The notes: a model not told the origin generated them from the sequence alone. DNA of 64,000 bases from Hyphomicrobium sp. (GCA_021732485.1 JAKFUV010000009.1:186001-250000); one strand, 5' to 3'; counted from the stretch's first letter, positions 28,131 through 38,540 are shown. Program-made: numbers and translations.

Positions 28131-28928
28131 TCAGATACCCAACACGTCAGCCATCGAATAGAGTCCCGACGCGCGGCCTTTTCCCCAAACCGCCGCTTTG
28201 ACTGCCCCTCGGGCGAAAATGCCGCGGTCGGCCGCTAAATGCGTCAGTTCGATGCGCTCGCCGTTGCCGGCGAAGATGACCGTGTGATCGCCAACGACGT
28301 TGCCGCCGCGCAGCGTCGCAAAGCCGATGTCGCCGGCTTTGCGGGGCCCAGTATGGCCATCGCGGACGCGGACCGAGCGGGTCCCGAGCGCAATGTTGCG
28401 GCCCTCGGCGGCGGCTTCGCCGAGCATCAGTGCTGTACCGGACGGCGCGTCGACCTTCAGGCGGTGATGCATTTCAACGATTTCAATATCGAAATCTTCG
28501 CCGAGCGTCGCCGCCACCTGCTTTGTTAGGGCCGCCAATAGATTGACGCCAAGGCTCATGTTGCCGGATTTGATGATGGCCGTGCGCTTGGCTGCATCGG
28601 TGACAACCGCCTCGCTCGCGGCATCAAAGCCAGTGGTACCTATGACATGCACGATGCCGTGTTCGGCGGCGATCTTGGCAAAGGCCGAAGTCGCGTGTGG
28701 CGTCGTAAAATCCAAAATCGCGTCGGCGCTGGAGATCACAGCCGCGATGTCGTTGCTCACTGCAACACCGAGGGAGTCCAAGCCAGCCAACGTGCCCAGA
28801 TCTCGTCCGATGGCGCTCGAACCTGCTGGCTCTGTTCCGCCACTAAGGGAGCAGCCGGGCATCGCTGCGACGGCGCGGATTAGCTCTTGGCCCATCCGCC
28901 CGGCGGCGCCCATGACTGCGATTTTCAT
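28131..28928 (-). CDS. dapB: 4-hydroxy-tetrahydrodipicolinate reductase
   Basis: NAD(P)H reduction step of the DAP/lysine pathway. 265 residues: [15 protein letters not shown] nucleotide site, GTTGFD, the active-site [16 protein letters not shown] with catalytic HH and Lys, and [12 protein letters not shown] 28928 was chosen because the upstream 14 codons lack similarity. It is directly upstream of gpmA. Confidence 0.97.
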   Translation of the reverse strand: MKIAVMGAAGRMGQELIRAVAAMPGCSLSGGTEPAGSSAIGRDLGTLAGLDSLGVAVSNDIAAVISSADAILDFTTPHATSAFAKIAAEHGIVHVIGTTGFDAASEAVVTDAAKRTAIIKSGNMSLGVNLLAALTKQVAATLGEDFDIEIVEMHHRLKVDAPSGTALMLGEAAAEGRNIALGTRSVRVRDGHTGPRKAGDIGFATLRGGNVVGDHTVIFAGNGERIELTHLAADRGIFARGAVKAAVWGKGRASGLYSMADVLGI

Positions 28929-29070
28929 AGTGTCTCCCGACGAGTGATAGCCACGGCGACGATATAGCAACCCACCCCAGCCAGCGAGAGGCCAGTTGGT
29001 CCAAATTGCGTCTGCGCAGTCGCAAACGTTGACCGATCGTTTCGACGTGCAATCGACAACGATGAACGGC

Positions 29071-29607
29071 CTATGTCGTCGCTGGCTTTGCCCGCGCCAA
29101 AGCGGCTTTGATAAGGTCTTTCGCTTCGTCGACGTGGCCCCAATGATCGATCTTGACCCACTTGCCCGGTTCCAGATCTTTGTAATGGGAAAAGAAGTGC
29201 TCGATCTGTTCGACCGAGATTTGCGGCAGATCGGTATAGGTTTTCACGTTGTCGTAGCGCTTGGTCAGTTTGTGCGACGGCACCGCGATAATCTTTTCAT
29301 CACCACCGCCGTCGTCTTCCATAACGAGAACACCGACCGGCCGGCAATTGATCACAGCACCCGGAACGATGGCGCGCGTATTGCACACCAGCACGTCGAT
29401 CGGATCGCCGTCGGCCGACAACGTGTGTGGAACAAAGCCGTAATTTCCAGGGTATCGCATCGGCGTGTAAAGAAACCGATCGACAAATAAAGTGCCGGAG
29501 GCCTTGTCCATTTCGTATTTGATCGGCTCGCCTCCCACCGGAACTTCAATGACCACGTTGATATCATCGGGTGGTTTGTTTCCGGGCGAGATCGCATCAA
29601 GACGCAT
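29071..29607 (-). CDS. ppa: Inorganic pyrophosphatase
   Basis: Soluble family I pyrophosphatase, 178 residues. Metal and phosphate ligands in [31 protein letters not shown] and [14 protein letters not shown] are present. It pulls biosynthetic reactions forward by hydrolysing PPi. AAGGAC precedes the ATG at 29607; the frame extends to 29625 without support. Confidence 0.97.
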   Translation of the reverse strand: MRLDAISPGNKPPDDINVVIEVPVGGEPIKYEMDKASGTLFVDRFLYTPMRYPGNYGFVPHTLSADGDPIDVLVCNTRAIVPGAVINCRPVGVLVMEDDGGGDEKIIAVPSHKLTKRYDNVKTYTDLPQISVEQIEHFFSHYKDLEPGKWVKIDHWGHVDEAKDLIKAALARAKPATT

Positions 29608-29753
29608 GGGTCGGTCCTTGGGCACTTATTATTCAGATTACGGCTGTCTTTTGCTGACAAATGACTGAGAAAGCCATCCGGCACAACGCTGCTGCATCGC
29701 CGCGATAGGCTTTAGGGCGTGCAGCGCGGGCGGCAAAGATCGAATTGACGTTT

Positions 29754-30263
29754 TCAAGGCCAATCGTAAGCAATTTTCTCCAACACCTTACCGCTAAATC
29801 TTTCTGTCGAGCGGGCGTAAGGACGGCCGCCTCGTCGCCAATAGAAATCACGCGCCTCGGTATTGTCAGCCAATGCCCATACAATCAACCCGTTCAGCCG
29901 GTCGCGATCGAGCCGGTCTCGGCACGCTTCGAACAGATGCTCGCCAAGACCGATGCCTTGGTAAACCGGTTCCAAGTAAAGCTCATAGATCTCGCCGCTT
30001 TTCGGGTTGAGACCGCGCGATTTTCCGCACGTCGCATAACCGACCACGGTGCCAGCGACCTCCAAAACGAGCAAATGGCGCTCGGTGCGAACGGCATTTC
30101 GCCACCAAGCACAATCGCGGCGTGCAAGCAGGCGTGCTAAGTGCAACGACGGAATGAGGCCGCTGTAAGCCAATTGCCAAGCCGAGCGAAACACGCTCAC
30201 CAACCCATCCGCGTCTGCGGACGTGGCTTTGCGCACGGCAACGGCTACACGGCCCTCGATCAT
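29754..30263 (-). CDS. GNAT-family N-acetyltransferase
   Basis: 169 residues. Acetyl-CoA site YLEPVYQGIGLGEHLFEA (motif A, Q/RxxGxG variant) and the C-terminal ALADNTEARDFYWRRGGRPYA typical of GNAT enzymes. Substrate unknown. It lies alone between ppa (about 145 bp away, same strand) and the phasin gene. Confidence 0.85.
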   Translation of the reverse strand: MIEGRVAVAVRKATSADADGLVSVFRSAWQLAYSGLIPSLHLARLLARRDCAWWRNAVRTERHLLVLEVAGTVVGYATCGKSRGLNPKSGEIYELYLEPVYQGIGLGEHLFEACRDRLDRDRLNGLIVWALADNTEARDFYWRRGGRPYARSTERFSGKVLEKIAYDWP

Positions 30264-30320
30264 GTCTTAGTGTAGCCCGCTGCACGTCGTCCGTCAGCGC
30301 CTACCGGTGGCGAGCGGCAT

Positions 30321-30352
30321 AAAAAAGCGCCCGGGCTGAGCCGCGGGCGCTT
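30321..30352 (-). terminator. Intrinsic terminator of the phasin gene
   Basis: 9-bp stem AAGCGCCCG / CGGGCGCTT (30325-30333 with 30344-30352); the plus-strand A-run 30321-30326 yields U residues on the minus transcript. It lies 45 bp after the phasin stop codon. Confidence 0.85.
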
Positions 30353-30397
30353 TCTCGTAAACATCGATCGATCAGCGCCAGTGACGCCGCTCCACCT

Positions 30398-30886
30398 TTA
30401 GCCAACCGACTTAAACTGTTCGAACGACTTGCTCGTTGCGGAACCGACGGTTTCCATCGTCTGCTTCGCGACCTTGCTCGACAGTTCGAGAAGTTCTTTC
30501 GACTGGGTGCCGGCAAGCGCGAACTGCTGCTGCATATAGTTGGCTTGCAGACGAGCGATTTCCGGGAAGGTGCGAGCGCGGGCCATCGCCTGAGCCACTT
30601 CGAATGCCGCTTCCGTGTTGGCGAGCGTGTTCGCCATGATCTTTTCGCCAATCGATTTGGCGCCAGCTTGCGTTGTCAGCAGTACGTCTTCTGCGACTTT
30701 AGCGTTGTCCTTCGCGGCGGCTGCGATCTTGTGATAAGCGTCGCGCGACTTGGAGACAGCGTCTTCAGCGAACGCCGCAATGTTTTCTGGGACTTTTGCG
30801 TCTTTGCCGGCAGAGAAAATTTCCTGAGCCTGGCGGGTGAAGTCCTGGACCTGCTTGGTGAAGGCATCGTTCATCGGGTTATTCAT
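30398..30886 (-). CDS. Phasin family protein
   Basis: 162-residue amphipathic helical protein: VQDFTRQAQEIFSAGKDAKV, then Ala/Lys-rich heptad-like repeats and ARLQANYMQQQFALAGTQSKEL. Phasins coat polyhydroxyalkanoate granules. The start at 30886 follows AGGAG. An imperfect palindrome resembling a PhaR site lies 72 bp upstream. No other PHA genes are in the window. Single gene with its own terminator. Confidence 0.9.
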   Translation of the reverse strand: MNNPMNDAFTKQVQDFTRQAQEIFSAGKDAKVPENIAAFAEDAVSKSRDAYHKIAAAAKDNAKVAEDVLLTTQAGAKSIGEKIMANTLANTEAAFEVAQAMARARTFPEIARLQANYMQQQFALAGTQSKELLELSSKVAKQTMETVGSATSKSFEQFKSVG

Positions 30887-30957
30887 GGTGGTCTCCTGGG
30901 TTTCAGGGGGAATTGCAGTACGGCGTTGAAATCCGTTCCTAATCTCTAGCGCAAATC

Positions 30958-30972
30958 GTTGTGCAGCGCAAC
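30958..30972. promoter_or_regulatory. Palindrome resembling a PhaR operator, upstream of phasin
   Basis: GTTGTGCAGCGCAAC is palindromic except for one pair in each arm; on the minus strand it contains TGCGCTGCACAA, which fits the TGC-N3-GCA-type motif I recall for the rhizobial PHA regulator PhaR/AniA. It is 72-86 bp before the phasin start. No experimental or search support. Confidence 0.4.
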
Positions 30973-31133
30973 ATATTTTCGTCATGCACGCCAAAATACA
31001 GGCTTACGCTGAGCTAATTGCCTAGATTATAACCATTTTATCCAGAAATTGCGTCACAATTGACGTCGGTTCTTGCTCACATCTTCGCAGGTGCGAAGGC
31101 GTGCAGGTGGGTGCTCGACACGGCCTTATGGCG

Positions 31134-32462
31134 CTATCGGCTTTCCAGGGCTGCAAAAACGTCGCGGTAGCCTAGCGCGGCTGGATCGAAGAGCACGTCG
31201 GATGGACTTAGCCGGCGGGCGAGTGCCAATCCATCCAACGCCCGGCAGCGCGACAGTGCAACGTACGTTTGGCCATGCGCAAATGTCCCCCGGCCGAGGT
31301 CGACATACACCTTATCGAGCGTCAAACCCTGGGCTTTGTGGATCGTCAGCGCCCAGGCGAGGCGCAGTGGAAATTGTTTAAACGTCCCAGCAACGGACTC
31401 GACGATTTTTTCGGTCGATTGATCGTAAGCGTATCGGCGGTGTTCCCAACTGGCTTGCTCGACCTCAAATTCTTTGCCGCCAAGTTCGATCCAAACTTGG
31501 CGATCCGTCAGTCGCGAAATTCGCGCGACCGTTCCGTTGACCCACCGCCGGTCGGCATCGTTGCGCAACATCATGACTTTGGCGCCGGGCTTAAGATCCA
31601 GCGCGGCGTCGGCCGGTTGAACATTTTCGTTGAAGTCGCCCGTAATCCCGGCGGTAAACCGCACGAGGTCTCGCGGCAACGCTTCCAAATAGGCGGTGTT
31701 GATGCGCCGCGCCGCTGCATTCGTCGGCGTCAAAATGACGTAAGGCTCGCCCTCGGCCAGCGTGCGGATCGGATGCACTCGGGTGTTGAGCAGTTCGAGG
31801 TCGGTGTTGCTCGCATCACCTTCGCGGATGGCGTTCAGCACGCGGATCAGCGCATCATCGGTCTGGCGGAAAACCTGCGCCAGCTCAAGCAGCGCAGTGC
31901 CAAGACCCTCTTGCAACGCGGCTATTGAGAAGAAAAACGGCCCACCATGGGCGTCGTCGAGATGCGAGGCAATCTCCGCATCCTGGACGACAGGCGGCAA
32001 TTGATGGAGATCGCCGAACATCAAAAGCCGAACGCCGCCGAACGGTTCGCGCGGCCGTCCGCGATTGACCCGAAGTGCACGATCGATGCCCCACATCAAA
32101 TCGGAACGCACCATCGAAACCTCGTCGATGACGAGAAATTCGAGGCTGCGCATGATGCGCCCGTTGCGGCTTCGACGAATATCACTGTCCTGGATCAAGC
32201 GAGGCGGAAATCCGAAAAAAGAATGGATTGTTTGGCCGCCAACGTTGATGGCGGCGAGCCCGGTCGGCGCCAGCACGACCAAGCTTGCCCCGTGACTGTC
32301 TCGCAGCGCGCGCAGAAGGGTCGACTTGCCAGTGCCGGCGCGTCCGGTGACGAAGAGGTGTCCACCAGGGCTGCCAACGAACTCAGCCGCCGCGTGAAAC
32401 TCTGCCGTGGGTGTGACGCCGTCAGGCCAGGATGCCAGGGTCTGCGATGGCGCAAGCGTCAC
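31134..32462 (-). CDS. PIF1-like superfamily 1 helicase/AAA ATPase
   Basis: 442 residues from GTG 32462. Walker A GRAGTGKS (40-47), Walker B VIDEVSMV, motif III GDLHQLPPV, QVFRQ, LTPTNAAARRIN, and C-terminal LTIHKAQGLTLDKV plus QTYVALSRC (motifs V-VI). This is the short bacterial PIF1/RecD2-like form, probably a 5'-3' DNA helicase. No extra nuclease or HRDC domain. The role in this organism is unknown; neighbours give no clue. Confidence 0.88.
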   Translation of the reverse strand: MTLAPSQTLASWPDGVTPTAEFHAAAEFVGSPGGHLFVTGRAGTGKSTLLRALRDSHGASLVVLAPTGLAAINVGGQTIHSFFGFPPRLIQDSDIRRSRNGRIMRSLEFLVIDEVSMVRSDLMWGIDRALRVNRGRPREPFGGVRLLMFGDLHQLPPVVQDAEIASHLDDAHGGPFFFSIAALQEGLGTALLELAQVFRQTDDALIRVLNAIREGDASNTDLELLNTRVHPIRTLAEGEPYVILTPTNAAARRINTAYLEALPRDLVRFTAGITGDFNENVQPADAALDLKPGAKVMMLRNDADRRWVNGTVARISRLTDRQVWIELGGKEFEVEQASWEHRRYAYDQSTEKIVESVAGTFKQFPLRLAWALTIHKAQGLTLDKVYVDLGRGTFAHGQTYVALSRCRALDGLALARRLSPSDVLFDPAALGYRDVFAALESR

Positions 32463-32783
32463 AGCTTTGCCCGCTCATTGATTGCCGTCACACGCCGCAT
32501 TCCGTTGGTGCATCCCCAGTAGTGACATCGGCAAACGACGACGCAAATTTCCTGGCCTTTAGGTCCATTGGCGACGAGTTCTTAATGAACGACGTTTATG
32601 TTCAACTTCAACAAACACTTGTGTCTCCTGCACGGGCATTTGTTGACGGGCGTGGCACTCTCGCTGGCTGTCACGCCCGTATGTCATCACCTATAGCGCA
32701 GGGACGACTGTGCAGCAAAAAACGCGAAGCCGGCCAGAGCTCCGCGTTTGAGTTCGTATCAGTCAGACGTTACCGTGTGTGGA
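32463..32783. other. 321-bp gap with a terminator
   Basis: No gene supported. It contains the putative upstream region of the helicase gene and the terminator of the 86-residue secreted protein gene. No Shine-Dalgarno-preceded frame was seen. Confidence 0.5.
32717..32749 (-). terminator. Intrinsic terminator after the small secreted protein gene
   Basis: Stem AAACGCG / CGCGTTT (32720-32726 with 32743-32749), extended by inner AGC/GCT pairing; plus-strand A-run from 32717 gives a U-tract on the minus transcript. Confidence 0.75.
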
Positions 32784-33044
32784 TCAATCGCGCGTGACGC
32801 TCAGTAGTTTGAAGTCTTTGTCGAACTTCAAATCATACTGAAGGCCGCTCTTATCCTTGGCGTCATCGATTTCGAACACGCCCGAGCCCTCGGTTTCTTT
32901 CTCCGATTCGCCGCCGCTGAAGCCAAACACTGTCATGGCATCGGTCAGCTTTTTCGCCTCATCGGCGGAAGGCTTACTGTCGGCCAAGGCCGGCATGGTG
33001 GCGCCAAGTAAAATAGCAAATGTCGAAAGTGCGATGCGGTTCAT
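32784..33044 (-). CDS. Small secreted protein, PepSY-like
   Basis: 86 residues. Signal peptide MNRIALSTFAILLGATMPALA, mature part rich in Lys/Asp/Glu with KKLTDAMTVFGFSGGE and GLQYDLKFDKDFKLLSVTRD. The length and the ending beta-hairpin resemble PepSY-type single-domain periplasmic proteins. GGAG precedes the ATG; own terminator downstream. Function unknown. Confidence 0.75.
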   Translation of the reverse strand: MNRIALSTFAILLGATMPALADSKPSADEAKKLTDAMTVFGFSGGESEKETEGSGVFEIDDAKDKSGLQYDLKFDKDFKLLSVTRD

Positions 33045-33161
33045 GGAAAATCTCCAGATCTAGGGTGTTGCTAAATCAACACCCATGATTTGGGGCCAGC
33101 CTTGACGCGCATCAACCCGGGATTTTTTCCCGAGTGATTTTCGTCGCACCTCGACGCGCAC

Positions 33162-35000
33162 TTAAGCGGCGCCGGCTTCGCGATCAGCTTCCCGCTTGCG
33201 TTCTTGACGTTTGCGCTCGTTGGGGTCGAGCCAGCGCTTCCGCAACCGGATCGACTCCGGCGTGATCTCGACGAGTTCTTCGTCGGTGATGTAGCTCATC
33301 GCTTTCTCAAGCGTCAGCCGCATCGGCGGCGTCAGCGTCAACGCTTCGTCCTTGCCGGACGCGCGGACGTTGGTCAGCTTTTTGCCGAGCACGACGTTGA
33401 CCACGAGGTCGTTGTCGCGGGTATGCTCACCAACGATCATGCCTTCATAAACCCGAGTCTGCGCACCGATCATGAACGATCCGCGATCTTGCAGATTGAA
33501 GATTGAGTAGGCGGTCGCTTCGCCCGTCCCGTTCGAAATCAAAACGCCGGTGCGACGGCCCTGAATTTCGCCCTTGTAGGGCGCGTAGGCGTGAAACAGT
33601 TTGTTCATCACCGCAGTGCCGCGGGTGTCCTGCAACAGCTCGGACTGATAGCCGAGCAAGCCACGTGTCGGCACGTGCAAGACCATGCGCGTGCGACCGC
33701 CGCCCGACGGACGCATTTCCAACAGTTCGCCGCGTCGCTCCGAGAGTTTCGATACGATGACGCCCGTATGATTGTCGTCGACGTCGATGATAACTTCCTC
33801 AATGGGCTCCAGGCGCTGGCCGGTTTCGGGATCGGTGTTGAAGACGACCTTCGGCCGCGACACCGTGAGCTCAAAACCTTCGCGACGCATGTTCTCGATC
33901 AGGATCGCGAGTTGCAGTTCGCCGCGCCCCGAGACCGTGAACGATTCCTTGTCGTCGCTCTCGGCCACCTTGATGGCGATGTTGCGCTCGGCTTCGCGCA
34001 TCAAACGATCGCGAATGACGCGGCTTTGCACTTTACTTCCTTCTTGGCCGGCGAACGGTCCGTCGTTGATGCGGAACGTCATCGACAGCGTCGGCGGATC
34101 GACCGGCTGGGCGACGATCGGCTCTTCGACGGCGGGATCGCACAACGTGTCAGCAACGGTGGCGACCGTCATGCCGGCCACAGCAACGATTTCGCCGGCG
34201 TGCGCTTCCTCGACTGGAATGCGTTCGAGCCCACGGAAGGCGAGCACTTTTGTTGCCCGAAAGTTTTCAACCAACTTGCCGTCGTGACCGATTGCCTTCA
34301 GCGCCATATTGGCTTTCAGCGTACCGGCGGTGATGCGGCCCGTGAGAATGCGACCGAGGAATGGATCGGCTTCCAGTGTGGTTGCCAGCATGCGCACCGG
34401 ACCTTCATCCGTTGCCGGCGGCGGCACATGCGACAGCACCAGATCGAACATCGGTGCCAGATCTTTCTGCGGGCCCTCCGGTGCGGCCGCCATCCAGCCG
34501 TTACGTCCAGAGCCGTACAGCACCGGAAAGTCGAGCTGCTCGTCGGTGGCGTCGAGATTGGCGAACAAATCGAAGATTTCGTTCAGCACATCGAGATGGC
34601 GCTCGTCGGGGCGGTCGATTTTGTTGATCGCGACGATCGGGCGAAGACCTCGCTTCAAGGCTTTTGAGACGACAAATTTGGTCTGCGGCAATGGACCTTC
34701 AGAGGCGTCGACCAGCACCACCACGCCGTCGACCATGTTCAAGATGCGCTCGACTTCACCGCCGAAGTCGGCATGACCCGGCGTATCGACAATGTTGATG
34801 CGGGTATCTTTCCACACAACGCTGGTGCACTTGGCGAGAATGGTGATGCCGCGTTCGCGCTCCAGGTCGTTGCTGTCCATGGCCCGCTCGGCGACCTTTT
34901 GATTTTCGCGGAAAGCGCCAGACTGTTTTAGAAGTTCGTCGACGAGCGTGGTTTTGCCATGGTCGACGTGCGCGATGATCGCGATGTTGCGGAGTTTCAT
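33162..35000 (-). CDS. typA: Ribosome-associated GTPase TypA/BipA
   Basis: 612-residue translational GTPase tied to 50S assembly and stress growth. G1 [10 protein letters not shown] (10-19), G2/G3 [10 protein letters not shown] and [17 protein letters not shown]4 NKIDRPDER, then domains II, III, V and the BipA-specific C-terminal domain ([20 protein letters not shown]). A Lys/Arg/Glu-rich tail ends the protein. ATG 35000 was chosen: upstream codons are unlike the family. Confidence 0.97.
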   Translation of the reverse strand: MKLRNIAIIAHVDHGKTTLVDELLKQSGAFRENQKVAERAMDSNDLERERGITILAKCTSVVWKDTRINIVDTPGHADFGGEVERILNMVDGVVVLVDASEGPLPQTKFVVSKALKRGLRPIVAINKIDRPDERHLDVLNEIFDLFANLDATDEQLDFPVLYGSGRNGWMAAAPEGPQKDLAPMFDLVLSHVPPPATDEGPVRMLATTLEADPFLGRILTGRITAGTLKANMALKAIGHDGKLVENFRATKVLAFRGLERIPVEEAHAGEIVAVAGMTVATVADTLCDPAVEEPIVAQPVDPPTLSMTFRINDGPFAGQEGSKVQSRVIRDRLMREAERNIAIKVAESDDKESFTVSGRGELQLAILIENMRREGFELTVSRPKVVFNTDPETGQRLEPIEEVIIDVDDNHTGVIVSKLSERRGELLEMRPSGGGRTRMVLHVPTRGLLGYQSELLQDTRGTAVMNKLFHAYAPYKGEIQGRRTGVLISNGTGEATAYSIFNLQDRGSFMIGAQTRVYEGMIVGEHTRDNDLVVNVVLGKKLTNVRASGKDEALTLTPPMRLTLEKAMSYITDEELVEITPESIRLRKRWLDPNERKRQERKREADREAGAA

Positions 35001-35211
35001 GGGATGCCTGAGGTTAACGCGCGAGAAGCCACGCGCAGCAAGGCTGCCGGGCGGGTGCGGGGTAAATCTTGAGGCCAACTAGCACGCCAGGACCCATCAG
35101 GCTAGGCCAAGGCGCCGTGGCGCGGTGCGGCTTAACGGGACTTCGCCTGAACTTTCAGCAGTCCGCGTTGCCCGGCATCAGTCGAGCGAATTGTCTGCGA
35201 GCGGCGGCTGT

Positions 35212-36024
35212 TCAACTCTGATGAGCCGAGTTCGTCGGCGACGGCGTGGCCGCTGGATTGATCTGGGCGCCGTTGACGTCTTTCTCCTTCGCCCGTTGCG
35301 CCGCCAGCAAAGCGTCGACATCCGGCCGTGGTGCCGTTTCACAATCCTGACGGCGGCGTTGAAAATCCTGCAGCAACAGTGCGGCGACGTCGGCGCCCGG
35401 CCGCTTTGTTCGCCGTCCTGCTGAAATGAGCAGAGGGTGATCAGGTTCTTCGAGATCCAGTTCGTCGAGGAACGTCTCACGCAAGGCGTAGAATGACTGC
35501 AAAATGGCATCGCGCACGAGCTTTCGATGGTCCCCCGTGGCGTCGGGTTCGAGTCTCGGATCGAGTGTTTGTAGTGCGCGCCGCATGTCGTGCAGTGGTG
35601 CGAACGGGTAGAGCCCGACCAACCCACGGGTCTCACCAGCATTACGATAGACGATCCGCATGGTGTCGATCGTCTCGCTGATCCGACTAAAGGCGGCAAG
35701 ATAGTCGTCGGTCGAGAGATAAGGTTTTTCGCAGTACGTGAGCAAAACCGATTTGGTACGAACGATGTTGCGCCATTCTTCCTCGAGGCTTTCGACAAAT
35801 TTCGAGCGCTTTTGAAAGACGTTTGACAGGTAGGCGACGCCGCCAGTGGCGAGCAAAAGCGACATGTCGCGCACAAACTCGTACAATTGGCTGGCGATGT
35901 TGATGACGACCGGAGGCACACCCGGAATGTCATCAGCGAACTTCGCCGCCAGCAAAACGACAAGCACCGCGAACAGTGACCAATAAAGCCGAGATAGGGT
36001 ATCGTTCACGGAACGTCGGGTCAT
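35212..36024 (-). CDS. Unknown membrane protein
   Basis: 270 residues. Hydrophobic segments at about 12-30 (LYWSLFAVLVVLLAAKF) and 50-68 (FVRDMSLLLATGGVAYL), then a ~200-residue cytoplasmic helical part with RSKFVESLEEEWRNIVRTK and LLTYCEKPYLSTDDY, ending in a Pro/Thr-rich tail. A second long frame overlaps (35178-35963) but lacks protein-like composition. No family recognised. Confidence 0.75.
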   Translation of the reverse strand: MTRRSVNDTLSRLYWSLFAVLVVLLAAKFADDIPGVPPVVINIASQLYEFVRDMSLLLATGGVAYLSNVFQKRSKFVESLEEEWRNIVRTKSVLLTYCEKPYLSTDDYLAAFSRISETIDTMRIVYRNAGETRGLVGLYPFAPLHDMRRALQTLDPRLEPDATGDHRKLVRDAILQSFYALRETFLDELDLEEPDHPLLISAGRRTKRPGADVAALLLQDFQRRRQDCETAPRPDVDALLAAQRAKEKDVNGAQINPAATPSPTNSAHQS

Positions 36025-36254
36025 GCTTTGCGAACCGAATGCTGCGAGGTTTCAAACGCTTCGAGTTCCTACACCATGCGGCGCACAAATTCGTGGTCCG
36101 ACAGTGGCGACAGAGGCAGTGCCGGCGACTGGCAGCTCAAAGCGCGAGCCGCCGCTTTATTCTCGCCTTGCAGTACGGTAATATCACGACCTTAACGACG
36201 CGAACGCGTCCACCCGCCGGGCGAGTGAGCCGATCAATTACAGAGGTGACGTCC

Positions 36255-36512
36255 ATGCAAGATCCCAATAAATCGGACTCATACGTAGCCCCCGCCTTGG
36301 GCGTCCTGGCCATTTTCATCCTCATCGTGCTGGGAAGTCTGGCGGTCATAAAATTCGGCAACATCGGCAACTCGGACGTTGCGGAACCCGCAGCGACCGC
36401 TCCTGCAGTCACACCGGCCCCGGCGCCTCCCGCCGCGACTCCAGCGCCTGACGCTGCTCCAGTACCCGCTCCGGCCCCCGCACCAGCTCCGACGCCCGCT
36501 CCGACACCGTAA
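36255..36512 (+). CDS. Small single-pass membrane protein with Pro/Ala tail
   Basis: 85 residues. Cytoplasmic N-terminus of ~15, one membrane helix (LGVLAIFILIVLGSLAVI), then a 45-residue tail made of Ala-Pro repeats. GAGGTGA 8 nt upstream fixes ATG 36255. It may span the periplasm like a short TonB-style linker, but no functional domain is present. It is divergent from the gene at 35212. Confidence 0.7.
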   Translation: MQDPNKSDSYVAPALGVLAIFILIVLGSLAVIKFGNIGNSDVAEPAATAPAVTPAPAPPAATPAPDAAPVPAPAPAPAPTPAPTP

Positions 36513-36603
36513 AACTTCCGGTCTGATCGGCGAGAATGGTGAATGCCATTGGTGGACCCAGTGGTCGCGTCACGCGCGATCGCCAGGGTTGCACCATGCG
36601 ATT

Positions 36604-37128
36604 TCAGCGACGAAACAGCAGTGAGACCGTTCCGACCGGGACGCCGAATTTCGACACGGTGGTCTCGTTGACAACCTTGCCGTCGGCGCGCCGGTAGATG
36701 ACGTCATAGAAACTCAGGACGGTGTTGCCAAAAGCGCTGGATGACACTTGCGCCTCGTAGGTCAGTGTCACGACTCCGTTGTGTTCGGTGGCTTTCGCCA
36801 ATCCGACGACGTCTGCGCGCCGCCCGACCCATTCACCGGGCGCGACTTTCGTAAACCTCCAGGTTTTGCGCTGCCGCTCACCATCAGTGAAATCGATCTT
36901 TTCAAACACCGTAAGGTGACGGCCGCTGAGCGATCCAGTCAGCGTTGTGCGCACGGTGCGATAAATGCCGAACAACGGCGCGCTGAAAGCGCCGACGCCA
37001 TATGTGCGCCCTTGAAACGCCTGGACGAGTCCAAACGACGAGCGTGTTTTGGCGGCATCAGCCGAGGTTGGTGCCAACGACATGAGGGCTGCAACGCCGC
37101 AGACCAGCATCCTCAATCGGTTGCGCAT
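36604..37128 (-). CDS. DUF3833-like secreted protein
   Basis: 174 residues with signal peptide (cleavage near ADAAK). The mature part has the DUF3833 layout: VQAFQGRTYGVGAFSAP, TGSLSGRHLTVFEKIDFTDG, KTWRFTKVAPGEWVGRRADVVG, TYEAQVSSSAFGNTVLSFYD. Probably a lipocalin-like periplasmic barrel. GGGAG precedes the ATG. No cysteine lipobox. Same strand as argG but with no evident coupling. Confidence 0.68.
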   Translation of the reverse strand: MRNRLRMLVCGVAALMSLAPTSADAAKTRSSFGLVQAFQGRTYGVGAFSAPLFGIYRTVRTTLTGSLSGRHLTVFEKIDFTDGERQRKTWRFTKVAPGEWVGRRADVVGLAKATEHNGVVTLTYEAQVSSSAFGNTVLSFYDVIYRRADGKVVNETTVSKFGVPVGTVSLLFRR

Positions 37129-37192
37129 TCTCTAATCTCCCAATGACCGCAACTCGATTAGGGAGCTTGGCGGCGATTGGATCATGCGCCGG

Positions 37193-38416
37193 TCATGACC
37201 GCCGGGCCGCGAGCGTGCGCAAACGCAGCGCGTTGAGTTTAATAAAGCCCTGCGCATCCTTTTGATCGTAAGCGCCCTGATCATCTTCGAAGGTCACGAG
37301 CGTCGATGAATACAGCGATTGCGGACTGGAGCGGCCGGTGACGATGACATTGCCTTTATAGAGATCGAGCGTGACCTCGCCTTCGACCTTTTCTTGGCTC
37401 TTGTCGATCAGCGCCTGCAGCATTTCGCGTTCCGGTGCGAACCAGAAGCCGTTGTAAATCAGCTCGGCGTAACGCGGCATGATCTCATCTTTGAGATGCG
37501 CGGCACCACGATCGAGGGTCACGCTCTCAATCGCCCGATGGGCGGCGAGCAGGATGGTGCCGCCGGGCGTCTCATACACGCCGCGCGATTTCATGCCGAC
37601 GAAGCGGTTTTCAACGAGGTCGATGCGGCCAATGCCATTGTCGCGGCCAAGATCATTCAGCGCTTTCAGCAACGTCGCAGGCGACATCATCTTGCCGTTG
37701 ATTGAGGTCGCATCACCTTTGGCAAAACCCACCGTGATCGTCGTCACTTTATCCGGCGCGGCCATCGGCGAGATGGTGCGCTGGTAGACCAGCTCAGGAG
37801 CTTTGACGGCCGGATCTTCCAGCACTTTCCCTTCGGACGACGAGTGCAGCAAATTGGCATCCACCGAAAACGGACTTTCGCCTTCTTTGTCTTTCGCCAC
37901 CGGAATTTGATGCTTACGCGCGAACTCAATCAGATCTTCGCGGCCCTTGAACGTCCATTCACGCCACGGCGCGATGATCTTGATACCCGGCTCAAGTGCG
38001 TAGTAGCCAAGCTCGAAGCGGACTTGGTCGTTGCCCTTGCCGGTCGCGCCATGACAGACCGCGTCGGCGCCTACTTGGCGCGCGATGTCGATTTGCTTCT
38101 TGGCGATTAACGGCCGCGCGATCGAGGTGCCGAGCAGGTACACGCCTTCATAAACGGCGTTGGCGCGAAACATCGGAAAAACATAATCGCGCACGAATTC
38201 TTCGCGCAGATCCTCAACGAAAATGTTGTCTTGCTTGATGCCGAGCAGCAGCGCTTTCTTGCGCGCCGGTTCAAGCTCTTCGCCCTGGCCCAAATCCGCC
38301 GTGAAAGTCACAACTTCAGCGTTGTAGGTTTCCTGCAGCCATTTCAAAATGATCGAGGTGTCGAGGCCGCCCGAATACGCGAGCACGACCTTTTTGATTT
38401 TGCCTGTGGCGGACAT
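37193..38416 (-). CDS. argG: Argininosuccinate synthase
   Basis: Joins citrulline and aspartate with ATP in arginine synthesis. 407 residues: N-type ATP pyrophosphatase loop AYSGGLDTS (13-21), [13 protein letters not shown] and [17 protein letters not shown]. Start 38416 was preferred because AGGA lies 9 nt upstream; 38434 is possible. A palindromic repeat lies directly upstream, reaching to within 20 bp of the start. Confidence 0.97.
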   Translation of the reverse strand: MSATGKIKKVVLAYSGGLDTSIILKWLQETYNAEVVTFTADLGQGEELEPARKKALLLGIKQDNIFVEDLREEFVRDYVFPMFRANAVYEGVYLLGTSIARPLIAKKQIDIARQVGADAVCHGATGKGNDQVRFELGYYALEPGIKIIAPWREWTFKGREDLIEFARKHQIPVAKDKEGESPFSVDANLLHSSSEGKVLEDPAVKAPELVYQRTISPMAAPDKVTTITVGFAKGDATSINGKMMSPATLLKALNDLGRDNGIGRIDLVENRFVGMKSRGVYETPGGTILLAAHRAIESVTLDRGAAHLKDEIMPRYAELIYNGFWFAPEREMLQALIDKSQEKVEGEVTLDLYKGNVIVTGRSSPQSLYSSTLVTFEDDQGAYDQKDAQGFIKLNALRLRTLAARRS

Positions 38417-38433
38417 CGTTGAAGATCCTGACA

Positions 38434-38540
38434 TCTAGAGCATTTTCCGGCGAAGTGGATCCCGGTTCGTCGTCAGAAAATGCGACAAAGCATCATGCTA
38501 CAGCGCCGATCTGATTCCATTAGATCGTAAAGCGCTCTGG
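38434..38540. repeat. RIME/REP-like palindromic repeat element
   Basis: Imperfect palindromic mosaic: AGAGCATTTTC with GAAAATGC around a central CCGGCGAAGTGGATCCCGG core, then a second unit bounded by AGCGCCGATCTGATTCC and GATCGTAAAGCGCTCTGG. I recognise this as the dispersed intergenic repeat common in Bradyrhizobium-, Methylobacterium- and Rhizobium-type genomes. It sits upstream of argG and may form part of its leader. Only one copy is in this window. Confidence 0.65.

Noticed and set aside
33591-34667. 358-codon forward frame antisense to typA
   Set aside because: Mirror frame of a strongly conserved gene; His/Arg-rich translation without any domain.
35178-35963. 261-codon reverse frame overlapping the membrane-protein gene at 35212
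   Set aside because: Arginine/serine/cysteine-rich, no start context; the other frame has clear membrane helices and charge patterning.
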